DNA of 62,378 nucleotides from Pseudomonas sp. GM78 (GCF_000282475.1 NZ_AKJF01000062.1:1-62378); one strand, 5' to 3'; counted from the stretch's first letter, positions 27,313 to 36,203 are shown. Numbers and translations are program-made. Notes: generated by a model from the sequence alone, not told the origin.

Positions 27313-28098
27313 ATGAAACGTACGTGCACTAGCCTGATGCTGGCAGGATCGTTGCTGGCAGGGGGTCAGGCCATGGCCGGCGACTTGCTGCAATGGCAGA
27401 ACAACAGCCTGACCTACCTGTATGGCAAGGACTTCCAGGTCAACCCGCGCATCCAGCAGACGGTGACCTTCGAACACGCCGACGGCTGGAAATACGGCGA
27501 CAACTTCTTCTTCATCGACAAAATCTTCTACAACGGCAAGGAAGACGCCTTCGCGGGCAAGAACACCCACTACGGCGAATTCAGCCCGCGTTTGTCGTTC
27601 AACAAGATTTTCGATCAGAAGCTGGAGTTCGGCCCGATCAAGGACGTGCTGCTGGCCATGACCTATGAGTTCGGCGAAGACGACACCGAGTCGTACCTGA
27701 TCGGCCCGGGTTTCGACCTGGCCATCCCCGGTTTCGACTACTTCCAGCTGAACTTCTACAACCGCCACACCGAAGGCGACCGCCCGGGTGACGATGTCTG
27801 GCAGATCACTCCAGCCTGGTCCTACACCATTCCGGTGGGTGACTCGAGCATCCTGATCGACGGTTTCATGGACTGGGTGGTCGACAACGACGTCAACAAG
27901 AAAGGCGAATACCACGCCAACCTGCACTTCAACCCACAGATCAAATATGACCTGGGCAAGGCGCTGAGCCTGGGCGAAAAGCAGTTGTACGTGGGTGTCG
28001 AGTATGACTACTGGAAAAACAAGTACGGTATCGAAGACAGCCAGGGCTTCAAGACCGATCAGAGCGTGACCAGCTTCCTGGTCAAGGTGCACTTCTGA
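27313..28098 (+). CDS. Tsx-like outer-membrane channel, copy 2
   Basis: A 261-residue Tsx-family protein, clearly a tandem duplicate of copy 1: signal peptide ending AMA-GD, then DLLQWQNNSLTYLYGKDFQV, a shared EFGPIKDVLLAMTYE block and the same KVHF end. Differences cluster in loop-like segments (KEDAFAGKNTHYG versus KDRNKGSHAYYG), where pore specificity would be set. ATG at 27313 follows GGGAGCAACCGA. It closes the urate cluster and is followed by a REPIN. Confidence 0.87.
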   Translation: MKRTCTSLMLAGSLLAGGQAMAGDLLQWQNNSLTYLYGKDFQVNPRIQQTVTFEHADGWKYGDNFFFIDKIFYNGKEDAFAGKNTHYGEFSPRLSFNKIFDQKLEFGPIKDVLLAMTYEFGEDDTESYLIGPGFDLAIPGFDYFQLNFYNRHTEGDRPGDDVWQITPAWSYTIPVGDSSILIDGFMDWVVDNDVNKKGEYHANLHFNPQIKYDLGKALSLGEKQLYVGVEYDYWKNKYGIEDSQGFKTDQSVTSFLVKVHF

Positions 28099-28119
28099 TC
28101 CGGCGGCGCCTGTAAGGAC

Positions 28120-28214
28120 GCCTTCGCGGGCAAGCCCGCTCCCACAGGTTTTTTCGTCGTACGAAGATTTTGTGTCCGACGCCAATCACTGTGGGAGCGG
28201 GCTTGCCCGCGATG
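28120..28214. repeat. REPIN, GCGGGCAAGCCCGC type
   Basis: TTCGCGGGCAAGCCCGCTCC and inverse GGAGCGGGCTTGCCCGCGAT enclose about 50 bases that include TCGTCGTACGA, a small palindrome of its own. Between convergent tsx copy 2 and the patatin gene. Confidence 0.9.
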
Positions 28215-28229
28215 GCCGCACCGCAGATC

Positions 28230-29402
28230 TCAAGCCGAAACCACAGGTTCCGCCAACCCGAGAAACCGGCAAATCTCCCCGCGCTTGGCCAACGCATCCC
28301 GCCGCCCCAGATCAATCAACTCGCTGCAATACCCCGCCTCGAACAGCAGATAACTCAACACCCCTGCCCCGCTTGTCCTGGTCGCCCCCGGCCCGCGCAA
28401 GAACAGGCGCAGCGCCGCTGGCAGCTCCTGGCGATGGCGTGCGGCGATCTCGTCGATCGGCTGACTGGGTGAAATCACCAGCACCTCGACTGGCGCCACC
28501 CCCAGCGTACGGATCGGCGTGCCATCGGGCATGAGGCGGCTGAACTGATTCAAGCGCTGCAAGAGCTCGATATCGCTTTCCAGGCTGTCGATGAACGTAC
28601 TGTTGAGCATGTGTCCACCAATCTGCGCCAGGGTTGGCTGCTGACCCGTGTAGGCGCGTTGCAGCGGTTGCTCCGGGTCGAACCCACGCGGGTTGCCGCT
28701 GACGCCCACCACCAGCACCCGGTTGGCGCCCAGGTGCAGGGCCGGGCTGATCGGTGCCGACTGGCGCACCGCGCCGTCGCCGAAATACTCTTCGCCGATT
28801 TTCACTGGAGCGAACAGCAGCGGAATGGCCGAACTGGCGAGCAAATGGTCAACCGACAATTGTGTGGGAACGCCGATCCGCCGATGACGCAACCAGGCAT
28901 CGATGGTGCCGCCGCCCTGATAGAACGTCACCGCCTGACCGGATTCGTAGCCGAACGCCGTGACCGCAACCGCCTGCAATTGCTTTTGCGCGATGGCGTG
29001 GGCAATGCCGCCCATGTGCAGTTTGTCGTCGAGCAACCCCCGTAGCGGCGAGCTGTTGAGCAACGCCACGGGCACCTGGCCACCAAGGCCCAACAAGCTG
29101 TGACTGACGAACCGGGTGGCCTGGCTGATCACGCCCGGCCAGTCGCTGCGCAACACCAGGTGGCTGCGAAAACCCTGCCAGAACGCCGTCAGCCGCTCGA
29201 TGGCCGCGCGAAAATCCATCGCCCCGCTGGCCAGGCTGACCGCATTGATCGCCCCGGCGGAGGTGCCGACAATCACCGGAAAAGGATTGTCCGCACCCAA
29301 GGGCAACAACTCGGCAATCGCCGCCAGCACGCCCACCTGATAGGCCGCCCGAGCCCCGCCGCCGGAAAGGCTCAACCCCGTGACGGGTTCAGCAGGACTC
29401 AT
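28230..29402 (-). CDS. Patatin-like phospholipase
   Basis: A 390-residue patatin-family hydrolase: oxyanion loop SGGGARAAYQVGVL (residues about 13-26), nucleophile elbow GTSAG near residue 50, and the catalytic Asp in FGDGAVRQ near 210, so the Ser-Asp dyad is complete. There is no signal peptide or export domain, so it probably acts inside the cell on phospholipids or acyl esters. ATG at 29402 follows GGAGTGTTGCG; the frame extends upstream to 29522 but antisense to nothing useful and without a site. Followed on the same strand by no partner; 35 bases downstream of the lpxL stop, so it may be in the same transcript. Confidence 0.87.
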   Translation of the reverse strand: MSPAEPVTGLSLSGGGARAAYQVGVLAAIAELLPLGADNPFPVIVGTSAGAINAVSLASGAMDFRAAIERLTAFWQGFRSHLVLRSDWPGVISQATRFVSHSLLGLGGQVPVALLNSSPLRGLLDDKLHMGGIAHAIAQKQLQAVAVTAFGYESGQAVTFYQGGGTIDAWLRHRRIGVPTQLSVDHLLASSAIPLLFAPVKIGEEYFGDGAVRQSAPISPALHLGANRVLVVGVSGNPRGFDPEQPLQRAYTGQQPTLAQIGGHMLNSTFIDSLESDIELLQRLNQFSRLMPDGTPIRTLGVAPVEVLVISPSQPIDEIAARHRQELPAALRLFLRGPGATRTSGAGVLSYLLFEAGYCSELIDLGRRDALAKRGEICRFLGLAEPVVSA

Positions 29403-29437
29403 CGCAACACTCCATGGTGCATGTCGGGATCGGCCGT

Positions 29438-30370
29438 TCAGCCGCGTTTTGCGTACAGCTTCGGTTCGCCGGGCGGACGGCTCTTGAAGCGGCGATGGGC
29501 CCAGAGGTATTGCTCTGGACAATCACGCAAGACGCCTTCGATCCATTGGTTGATGCGCAAGCAGTCGGCTTCTTCGGTTTCACCAGGAAAGCCTTCGAGC
29601 GGTGCGTGGATCACCAGGCGATAACCACTGCCGTCCGCCAGGCGCTCCTGGGTGAACGGCACCACCAGTGCCTTGCCCAGCCGCGCGAATTTGCTGGTGG
29701 CGGTGACGGTAGCGGCCTGTATGCCGAACAACGGCACGAAAATGCTTTGCTTGGCGCCATAGTCCTGGTCCGGTGCGTACCAGATCGCGCGGCCGGCCCG
29801 CAGCAACTTGAGCATGCCACGCACATCCTCGCGCTCCACGGCGAGCGAATCGAGATTATGCCGCTCGCGACCGCGACGCTGTACATAGTCGAATAGCGGG
29901 TTCTTGTGTTCGCGGTACATGCCGTCGATGGTGTGCTGCTGGCCAAGCAGCGCCGCACCGATTTCCAGCGTGGTGAAGTGGACGGCCATCAGGATCACGC
30001 CCTTGCCTTCGCGCTGGGCATTCTTCAGGTGCTCCAGGCCCTCGACATGGGCCAGTTTCGCCAGCCGCTCGCGCGACCACCACCAGCTCATCGCCATTTC
30101 AAAGAAGGCGATACCGGTGGACGCGAAGTTCTCCTTGAGCAGGCGCTTGCGCTCGGCTGCGGATTTTTCCGGGAAGCACAGCTCGAGATTCCGCTTGGCA
30201 ATGCGCCGCCGGTCGGCCGCTGCCCGATACATCAAGGCGCCCAGGCCCCGACCGATCCACAGCAATGCAGGGTACGGCAGCTGGACAATCAGCCATAACA
30301 GCCCCAGGCCGCACCAGAGCAGCCAGAAACGCGGCATCAGAAAAGTTGTTCGAAAACGCGGGCGATCCAT
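29438..30370 (-). CDS. lpxL: Lipid A lauroyl acyltransferase (LpxL/HtrB)
   Basis: A 310-residue inner-membrane acyltransferase. One N-terminal hydrophobic anchor (WLLWCGLGLLWLIVQLPYPALL) precedes the catalytic HX4E motif HFTTLE near residue 130 and a later YAPDQDYG and FARLGKALVVPF. It adds a secondary acyl chain to lipid A. Pseudomonas has two or more paralogues; position next to minC matches PA3242 as I remember it. ATG at 30370 follows GGAACCTTTA. Divergent from minC. Confidence 0.9.
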   Translation of the reverse strand: MDRPRFRTTFLMPRFWLLWCGLGLLWLIVQLPYPALLWIGRGLGALMYRAAADRRRIAKRNLELCFPEKSAAERKRLLKENFASTGIAFFEMAMSWWWSRERLAKLAHVEGLEHLKNAQREGKGVILMAVHFTTLEIGAALLGQQHTIDGMYREHKNPLFDYVQRRGRERHNLDSLAVEREDVRGMLKLLRAGRAIWYAPDQDYGAKQSIFVPLFGIQAATVTATSKFARLGKALVVPFTQERLADGSGYRLVIHAPLEGFPGETEEADCLRINQWIEGVLRDCPEQYLWAHRRFKSRPPGEPKLYAKRG

Positions 30371-30421
30371 TAAAGGTTCCGAAAAGACGTTGGCCGCGCA
30401 TTCTACATCGTTCGACCCGGC

Positions 30422-30450
30422 TTGCGGCTCGCGGGCGTTCTCGTTATAAG
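30422..30450 (+). promoter_or_regulatory. Sigma-70 promoter for minC
   Basis: -35 TTGCGG (30422-30427) and -10 TATAAG (30445-30450) with a 17-base spacer, 38 bases before the minC start. Confidence 0.6.
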
Positions 30451-30488
30451 TCTGGGCACTTTTAGTGACAAGTCGTTGTATGCCGACC

Positions 30489-31226
30489 ATGAGCCAAACC
30501 GAACTGCTAGACCAAGATCCCGTGTTCCAGTTGAAGGGCAGCATGCTTGCCATAACGGTGCTGGAACTGGCCCGAAATGACCTTGAAGGCCTCGATCGGC
30601 AGTTGGCCGCCAAGGTCGCCCAGGCGCCGAACTTCTTCAGTAACGCGCCGCTGGTCCTGGCCCTGGACAAGCTCCCGGCCAACGGCGGCACCGTCGATCT
30701 GCCCGGCCTGATGCGCATCTGCCGCCAGCATGGCCTGCGTACCCTGGCTATCCGCGCCAACCGCATCGAAGACATCGCGGCGGCCATCGCAGTCGACCTG
30801 CCGGTACTGCCGCCGTCCGGGGCCCGTGAACGGGCGCTGGACCTGAACGAAGGCGTCGTGGCGAAAAAGCCGGAAAAACCAGCGGAACCGACCATCAAGC
30901 CGACGAAAATCATCACTTCGCCCGTACGCGGTGGCCAGCAGATTTATGCCCAGGGCAGCGATCTGGTGGTGATCTCCTCGGTCAGCCCGGGGGCGGAACT
31001 TCTCGCCGATGGGAACATCCATGTATACGGCGCGATGCGCGGTCGTGTGCTGGCGGGCGTCAAAGGCGACACCAAGGCACGAATTTTCTGCCAGCAAATG
31101 AGCGCTGAACTGATCTCCATCGCCGGTCATTACAAGGTCTCCGAAGATCTGCGCCGCGACCCGTTGTGGGGCTCGGGCGTGCAGGTCAGCCTGTCAGGCG
31201 ACGTGTTGAACATCATTCGGCTTTAA
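30489..31226 (+). CDS. minC: Septum-site inhibitor MinC
   Basis: A 245-residue MinC: N-terminal FtsZ-inhibiting domain ([18 protein letters not shown]), a Lys/Pro linker near residues 125-145, and the C-terminal beta-helix domain ([41 protein letters not shown]) that binds MinD and dimerises. It blocks Z-ring formation away from mid-cell. I take the ATG at 30489 ([10 protein letters not shown]) since other Pseudomonas MinC proteins start MSQ; an ATG at 30480 is possible. First of minC-minD-minE. Confidence 0.96.
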   Translation: MSQTELLDQDPVFQLKGSMLAITVLELARNDLEGLDRQLAAKVAQAPNFFSNAPLVLALDKLPANGGTVDLPGLMRICRQHGLRTLAIRANRIEDIAAAIAVDLPVLPPSGARERALDLNEGVVAKKPEKPAEPTIKPTKIITSPVRGGQQIYAQGSDLVVISSVSPGAELLADGNIHVYGAMRGRVLAGVKGDTKARIFCQQMSAELISIAGHYKVSEDLRRDPLWGSGVQVSLSGDVLNIIRL

Positions 31227-31308
31227 CGGATACTGCCGCATTTTCCAAGCATCTCTAAAACGTAGCGAAAACGGCTCAAACGAAGTAGGAAACAGGCTAC
31301 AAACAGTG

Positions 31309-31323
31309 TTTACCGGGGGTAAA
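31309..31323. promoter_or_regulatory. Palindrome in the minC-minD gap
   Basis: TTTACC-GGG-GGTAAA, a perfect interrupted palindrome in the 200-base gap before minD. The gap is long for an operon, so minDE may have a promoter of its own with this as an operator, or the palindrome may be an mRNA hairpin. Confidence 0.4.
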
Positions 31324-31426
31324 TACCGTCTGCGGCCATATTCCAGCCAAGGCTGTCCCGCTGCTGTAGTTTTCAAGAGATGTTTTTCAGGGGCTAAAAG
31401 TCCTTTTTCCTTAGGGGTGAAACACC

Positions 31427-32239
31427 TTGGCCAAGATTCTCGTGGTTACATCCGGCAAGGGTGGTGTGGGTAAGACCACCACCAGCGCCGCTATCGGTAC
31501 CGGCCTCGCTCTGCGCGGTCACAAAACAGTCATCGTCGACTTCGACGTCGGTTTGCGTAACCTCGACCTGATCATGGGTTGCGAGCGCCGCGTGGTGTAT
31601 GACTTCGTCAACGTGGTCAACGGCGAAGCCAACCTGCAACAGGCCCTGATCAAAGACAAGCGCCTGGAAAACCTCTACGTACTGGCGGCCAGCCAGACCC
31701 GCGACAAAGACGCGCTGACGGTCGAAGGCGTGGAAAAAGTCCTGATGCAACTCAAGGAAGACTTCGAGTTCGTGGTCTGCGACTCCCCGGCGGGCATCGA
31801 AAAAGGCGCCCACCTGGCCATGTACTTCGCTGACGAAGCGATCGTGGTGACCAACCCGGAAGTGTCCTCGGTACGAGATTCGGACCGCATGCTCGGCCTG
31901 CTGGCCAGCAAGTCCCGTCGCGCCGAGCGCGGCGAAGACCCGATCAAGGAACACCTGCTGATTACCCGTTACCATCCAGAGCGCGTGAGCAAGGGCGAAA
32001 TGCTCGGCGTCGAAGACGTCAAGGAAATCCTCTCGGTGGCGCTGCTCGGCGTGATCCCTGAATCCCAGGCGGTGCTCAAGGCATCCAACCAGGGCGTTCC
32101 GGTGATTCTCGACGACCAGAGCGATGCCGGCCAGGCTTACAGCGATACCGTTGACCGCCTGCTGGGCAAAACCGTGGAACATCGTTTCCTCGATGTACAG
32201 AAGAAGGGATTCTTCGAGCGCCTGTTTGGAGGCAACTAA
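31427..32239 (+). CDS. minD: Septum-site ATPase MinD
   Basis: A 270-residue ParA/MinD-type ATPase: deviant Walker A SGKGGVGKTTTSAA (residues about 9-22), DFDVGLRNLDLIMG, CDSPAGIEKGA as Walker B, and a C-terminal amphipathic helix (KKGFFERLFGG) for membrane binding. It carries MinC to the membrane and oscillates under MinE. The start is TTG at 31427, an unusual codon, backed by AGGGGTGA 6 bases upstream and by the conserved AKILVVTSGKGG start. Confidence 0.97.
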   Translation: MAKILVVTSGKGGVGKTTTSAAIGTGLALRGHKTVIVDFDVGLRNLDLIMGCERRVVYDFVNVVNGEANLQQALIKDKRLENLYVLAASQTRDKDALTVEGVEKVLMQLKEDFEFVVCDSPAGIEKGAHLAMYFADEAIVVTNPEVSSVRDSDRMLGLLASKSRRAERGEDPIKEHLLITRYHPERVSKGEMLGVEDVKEILSVALLGVIPESQAVLKASNQGVPVILDDQSDAGQAYSDTVDRLLGKTVEHRFLDVQKKGFFERLFGGN

Positions 32240-32242
32240 ACA

Positions 32243-32497
32243 ATGAACCTTTTTGACTTCTTTCGTGCCAACAAAAAGCAAAGCACCGCGTCGGTAGCGA
32301 AAGAGCGTCTACAGATCATCGTGGCGCACGAACGCGGCCAACGCAGTACCCCGGATTACCTGCCAGCCTTGCAGAAGGAACTGGTCGAAGTGATTCGCAA
32401 GTACGTCAATATCGGGTCCGATGACGTGCACGTCGCACTGGAAAGCCAGGGCAGCTGCTCGATTCTGGAACTCAATATCACCCTGCCAGATCGCTGA
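32243..32497 (+). CDS. minE: Topological specificity factor MinE
   Basis: An 84-residue MinE: N-terminal membrane-targeting and MinD-activating helix ([24 protein letters not shown] region, [12 protein letters not shown] contact helix) and a C-terminal dimer domain. It starts 3 bases after the minD stop with GGAGG upstream, so the two are translated together. Confidence 0.97.
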   Translation: MNLFDFFRANKKQSTASVAKERLQIIVAHERGQRSTPDYLPALQKELVEVIRKYVNIGSDDVHVALESQGSCSILELNITLPDR

Positions 32498-32572
32498 GTC
32501 GATCCGGCTGGAACCACGGCGGTCAGGCCTGCAGGTCTGAACCGCCGTTGGCGTTTGTAACGAGGCTGTTTA

Positions 32573-33208
32573 ATGCCGCTGTCCAATATCCACATCATCC
32601 ATGAGGACGCCGCTGTCCTGGTGGTAAACAAACCCACCCTGTTGCTCTCCGTGCCCGGCCGGGCCGACGACAACAAGGACTGCCTGATTACCCGCCTGCA
32701 GGAAAACGGCTACCCGGAAGCGCGAATCGTCCATCGACTGGATTGGGAAACCTCCGGCATCATCCTGCTGGCCCGTGATGCCGACACACACCGTGAACTG
32801 TCCAGGCAATTTCACGATCGCGAAACCGAAAAAGCCTACACCGCATTGTGCTGGGGCCAGCCGGCCCTCGACAGTGGCAGCATCGACTTGCCGCTGCGCT
32901 ACGACCCGCCGACCAAGCCACGCCACGTGGTGGACCATGAATTCGGCAAACACGCCCTGACCTTCTGGCGTGTACTGGAGCGCTGCGGCGATTGGTGTCG
33001 CGTCGAACTCACGCCGATCACCGGGCGCTCGCACCAATTGCGCGTGCACATGCTGTCGATCGGTCACCCATTGCTGGGCGATGGACTCTACGCCCATGAG
33101 CAAGCCCTGGCCGCCTGGCCACGCCTGTGCCTGCATGCGAGCATGCTCAGCTTCACTCACCCGCAGAGCGGTGAGCGACTGCGCTTCGAGTGCCCCGCAC
33201 CTTTTTGA
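32573..33208 (+). CDS. rluA: Pseudouridine synthase RluA
   Basis: A 211-residue RluA-family pseudouridine synthase with the catalytic motif HRLDWETSG (Asp57) and TGRSHQLRVHM. It lacks an N-terminal S4 domain, as expected for RluA, which modifies 23S rRNA and some tRNAs. ATG at 32573. It follows minE, as in P. aeruginosa (recalled), and ends before a hairpin terminator. Confidence 0.92.
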   Translation: MPLSNIHIIHEDAAVLVVNKPTLLLSVPGRADDNKDCLITRLQENGYPEARIVHRLDWETSGIILLARDADTHRELSRQFHDRETEKAYTALCWGQPALDSGSIDLPLRYDPPTKPRHVVDHEFGKHALTFWRVLERCGDWCRVELTPITGRSHQLRVHMLSIGHPLLGDGLYAHEQALAAWPRLCLHASMLSFTHPQSGERLRFECPAPF

Positions 33209-33233
33209 GCGAGTGACCACTGAAACTCTTTGA

Positions 33234-33262
33234 AACGCCCTTCCTTTGAAGGGCGTTGTCAT
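33234..33262 (+). terminator. Hairpin terminator after rluA
   Basis: Stem AACGCCCTTC-CTTT-GAAGGGCGTT, ten perfect pairs; the T-run after it is broken (GTCATTTG), so efficiency is uncertain. Confidence 0.65.
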
Positions 33263-33365
33263 TTGCCGTTACAAATAACCAATCATGGAAATTTCGTGAA
33301 ATCATTGTCATAATTTTGTAATGAATCGTAAAATAATGGCAATTTGATACCAGGCAGGAAGCCCC

Positions 33366-34208
33366 GTGCTCAGCAGTAAAAAGCTTCAAAGCGACTACCC
33401 CATCACCTTTGTATCCGGCAATACCACCCTGCACCTGTGCCAGCCACCCAGCGTCGAAGCGCAACAGGCGCTTGAACAACTCATAAAAAAACGCAAAGCC
33501 AACAAGCTCACGCGGGCGAGTGCACCGCTGTCCTCTGGCCCCAGGCCGCTGTTTGCCAAGGTGCAGCCATTGGATACATTCAAGGCAAAAGTGCGCGTCA
33601 CCCTGGGCAAACCACAGCGCAACGGTCGGTTCGACTGGCCACTGGAAGAGTTGCTGAACACCCGGGAAGCCCAGCGCCGCGGTGCTCCAATGCCCGCGCT
33701 GGAGGGATATGGCTATACACGGGATCGTCTGGGCCTGACCCGCGAATACTTCATCCTCACGCGCCTGCTCGATGAGCACATCGACGGTATGCGGTGGCTT
33801 AAACACAACCCGGACAAGGTCGTAACCTTCATTCTCAACGCGTTCGAATTGCTTGGCTCGCTGTCCCGAAAGAACATCACCCATATGGATTTCTGGGCCG
33901 GCAATATCATGATCCCCAAAAAGTCGCAAAAACCGTTGCAAGCCATAGACTTTGAAAACTGTTTTGCCGAGCCACCCCCTCACTTCAGTGCGACGCTCGG
34001 TTTTCAGTTGGGGTTCTTCTATCACCGCGAAATCTACAAACTGATTACCGAAGCCGACTATGACCACCTGGTTGATCAATACATCCAGGCGCTTCCCGGC
34101 GTTTCGCGAAAACAGTTCGATGAGGCTTATCACCCGAGTAAACACGAACATGTCGGACGTAAACAGCGACGTGAAGTCTTCCTCAGCGGCAAATTGATCA
34201 CCGGTTGA
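33366..34208 (+). CDS. Lipopolysaccharide-kinase-like protein (WaaP/Kdo kinase fold)
   Basis: A 280-residue protein with protein-kinase-like landmarks: a possible ATP Lys at FAKV (Lys65), TREAQRRG (Glu101) as the partner Glu helix, the catalytic loop HMDFWAGNI (173-181, Asp175, Asn180), and DFE (195-197) for metal. These match the WaaP/KdkA group that phosphorylates LPS core sugars; a small-molecule kinase is also possible. The start is GTG at 33366 after CAGGAAGCCCC. The upstream 150 bases are A+T-rich. The gene interrupts rluA-apeB, which I recall as neighbours in P. aeruginosa, so it looks like acquired cargo. Confidence 0.7.
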   Translation: MLSSKKLQSDYPITFVSGNTTLHLCQPPSVEAQQALEQLIKKRKANKLTRASAPLSSGPRPLFAKVQPLDTFKAKVRVTLGKPQRNGRFDWPLEELLNTREAQRRGAPMPALEGYGYTRDRLGLTREYFILTRLLDEHIDGMRWLKHNPDKVVTFILNAFELLGSLSRKNITHMDFWAGNIMIPKKSQKPLQAIDFENCFAEPPPHFSATLGFQLGFFYHREIYKLITEADYDHLVDQYIQALPGVSRKQFDEAYHPSKHEHVGRKQRREVFLSGKLITG

Positions 34209-34264
34209 CAGCGGCACCTGGCCATTGGACCGGGTAGACATTTCCAGACGACAGCGCACCTGCA

Positions 34265-34508
34265 TTGCCCCAGGCCAATACGGTCAACTTGCACTCCTGT
34301 TGCCTGGGGCTACTTTTGAGCTACGACTGCGAACGCCCGGACTACATCAAGCTCGGCCGCTGCCTGCAAGCCCATGGCATCTCGTCCAACAACAGTTTCA
34401 AGCTGTATAACATTGAGCACCTGGCCAGGCCTGGCGCTGAAAGCTCTTGTCCAATGCTTCGGGCCAATACGTTAAACTGGCGCCATTGCTGTCTGGAGCT
34501 ACTTATGC
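34265..34508 (+). repeat. Imperfect direct duplication before apeB
   Basis: Two copies of a roughly 55-base segment, at about 34265-34319 and 34454-34508, exactly 189 bases apart, about 70% identical by eye. Both contain GGCCAATACG and GCTACTT; the second ends at the apeB start codon and the first ends at a TTG at the matching place. The stretch between has an open frame that runs in phase into apeB (contains [17 protein letters not shown]). See findings. Confidence 0.65.
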
Positions 34509-35794
34509 GCGAAGAGTTGAACCAAGGCCTGATCGATTTCCTCAAGGCCTCCCCTACCCCGTTTCATGCCACCGCCAGCCTTGTTCAGCGACTGGAAGCG
34601 GCGGGCTTCCAACGCCTGGACGAACGCGAGCCATGGAACACCGAAGCCAATGGTCGCTACTACGTCACCCGCAATGACTCGTCGATCGTCGCGATCAAGA
34701 TGGGCCGGCACTCGCCGCTGCACGGCGGCATTCGACTGGTCGGCGCCCACACCGACAGCCCGTGCCTGCGGGTCAAGCCCCAGCCGGAGTTGCAACGCCA
34801 GGGTTTCTGGCAATTGGGCGTGGAAGTTTATGGCGGCGCGCTGCTGGCCCCCTGGTTCGACCGCGACCTGTCCCTGGCCGGTCGTGTCACTTTCCGTCGT
34901 GACGGCAAGGTCGAGAGCCAGCTGATCGACTTCAAGGCACCGATCGCGATCATCCCCAACCTGGCCATTCACCTCAACCGTGAAGCCAACATGGGCTGGG
35001 CAATCAACGCCCAGACCGAACTGCCGCCGGTACTGGCGCAATTCGCCGGGGACGAACGCGTGGACTTCCGCGCCGTGCTCACCGATCAGCTGGCCCGCGA
35101 ACACGGCCTGAACGCCGATGTCGTGCTGGATTACGAACTAAGCTTCTACGACACCCAAAGCGCGGCCGTCATCGGCCTGCACGGCGATTTCATCGCCGGT
35201 GCGCGCCTGGACAACCTGCTGTCATGTTATGCCGGCCTGCAAGCGCTGCTGACCACCGACACCGATGAAACCTGCGTCCTGGTCTGCAATGACCATGAGG
35301 AAGTCGGTTCCTGCTCGGCCTGTGGCGCCGACGGCCCGATGCTTGAGCAGACGTTGCGTCGCCTGCTGCCGGAAGGCGATGAGTTCGTACGCACCATTCA
35401 GAAATCCCTGCTGATCTCGGCCGACAACGCCCACGGCGTGCACCCCAACTACGCCGACAAGCACGATGCCAATCACGGCCCGAAACTCAACGCCGGCCCC
35501 GTGATCAAGGTCAACAGCAACCAGCGCTACGCCACCAACAGCGAAACCGCCGGGTTCTTCCGTCACCTGTGCATGGCCGAAGAAGTGCCGGTACAGAGCT
35601 TCGTGGTGCGCAGCGACATGGGTTGCGGGTCGACCATCGGCCCGATCACCGCCAGCCACCTGGGTGTGCGTACCGTGGACATCGGCCTGCCGACCTTCGC
35701 GATGCATTCGATCCGCGAGCTGTGCGGCAGCCATGACCTGGCGCATCTGGTGAAGGTGCTCAGCGCGTTCTACGCCTGCCGCGAGCTACCGTAA
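34505..35794 (+). CDS. apeB: M18 family aminopeptidase
   Basis: A 429-residue M18 metallo-aminopeptidase. Zinc ligands appear in [12 protein letters not shown] (about residues 81-92), CNDHEEVGS (about 262-270, with the catalytic Glu) and [11 protein letters not shown] (about 375-385), so the bimetal site is intact. It removes acidic or other N-terminal residues from peptides in the cytoplasm as a large oligomer. I chose the ATG at 34505 because family similarity starts at [13 protein letters not shown]; an open frame continues 80 codons upstream but is not part of the family. Confidence 0.93.
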   Translation: MREELNQGLIDFLKASPTPFHATASLVQRLEAAGFQRLDEREPWNTEANGRYYVTRNDSSIVAIKMGRHSPLHGGIRLVGAHTDSPCLRVKPQPELQRQGFWQLGVEVYGGALLAPWFDRDLSLAGRVTFRRDGKVESQLIDFKAPIAIIPNLAIHLNREANMGWAINAQTELPPVLAQFAGDERVDFRAVLTDQLAREHGLNADVVLDYELSFYDTQSAAVIGLHGDFIAGARLDNLLSCYAGLQALLTTDTDETCVLVCNDHEEVGSCSACGADGPMLEQTLRRLLPEGDEFVRTIQKSLLISADNAHGVHPNYADKHDANHGPKLNAGPVIKVNSNQRYATNSETAGFFRHLCMAEEVPVQSFVVRSDMGCGSTIGPITASHLGVRTVDIGLPTFAMHSIRELCGSHDLAHLVKVLSAFYACRELP

Positions 35795-35832
35795 CCCCCG
35801 TACCCGTTGGAGCCAGGCTTGCCGGTGAACAA

Positions 35833-35985
35833 GACGCTACGGTGCCCCTGGTACACCGCGTCATCGTTCTTCGCCGGCAAGTCGGATCGCCTCCTACGGA
35901 AAAACAGACGATGCGGTGTCCCTGGCACACCGCGTCATCGTTCTTCGCGGGTAAGTCGAATTGCCGCACGGCAGCCCCCACAAAG
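35833..35985. repeat. Tandem 74-bp repeat of REP-like sequence
   Basis: Two units starting at 35833 and 35907, both with CACCGCGTCATCGTTCTTCG and then GGCAAGTCGGATCG or a decayed form. The same core occurs near base 110. The unit repeat is direct, unlike the inverted REPINs elsewhere in the window. Confidence 0.75.
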
Positions 35986-36026
35986 CCACCTAAACTTCAC
36001 TTATCCCTTTCGACAAGGCAGTCGCC

Positions 36027-36203
36027 ATGATCACAATGTCCTCGTTCCACGCCATGCTCATCCCCATTCTTATCGGGATGATCATGCTGGCAGTCGGCTT
36101 CAATTTTCGCGACAAGAACGCTGGCGTGCTCGCCATGTGGCTCGGCATGCTGTTGATCCTGGCCACGGTGATCTTCAAGATCCTCGCCAAACTCAACGAA
36201 TAA
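36027..36203 (+). CDS. Small two-helix membrane protein
   Basis: A 58-residue protein with two hydrophobic segments (MLIPILIGMIMLAVGF, about residues 10-25; VLAMWLGMLLILATVIFKIL, about 34-53) joined by a charged turn NFRDKNAG, a hairpin with the basic turn on one side. ATG at 36027 follows AAGGCAGTCGCC. It precedes the large mechanosensitive channel by 77 bases on the same strand, so it could be a companion. Function unknown. Confidence 0.65.
   Translation: MITMSSFHAMLIPILIGMIMLAVGFNFRDKNAGVLAMWLGMLLILATVIFKILAKLNE

Noticed and set aside
29438-30916. 492-codon extension of LpxL across minC
   Set aside because: The first 180 codons are antisense to minC; the enzyme begins at 30370 with its own ribosome site.
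32508-32560. Hairpin after minE as a terminator
   Set aside because: Stem around CGGCGGT/ACCGCCG is present but no T-run follows, and rluA starts soon after; read-through is likely.
34265-34504. 80-codon N-terminal extension of ApeB
   Set aside because: The M18 family starts at MREELNQ; the extension includes a duplicated segment. Kept as a finding, not as part of the protein.
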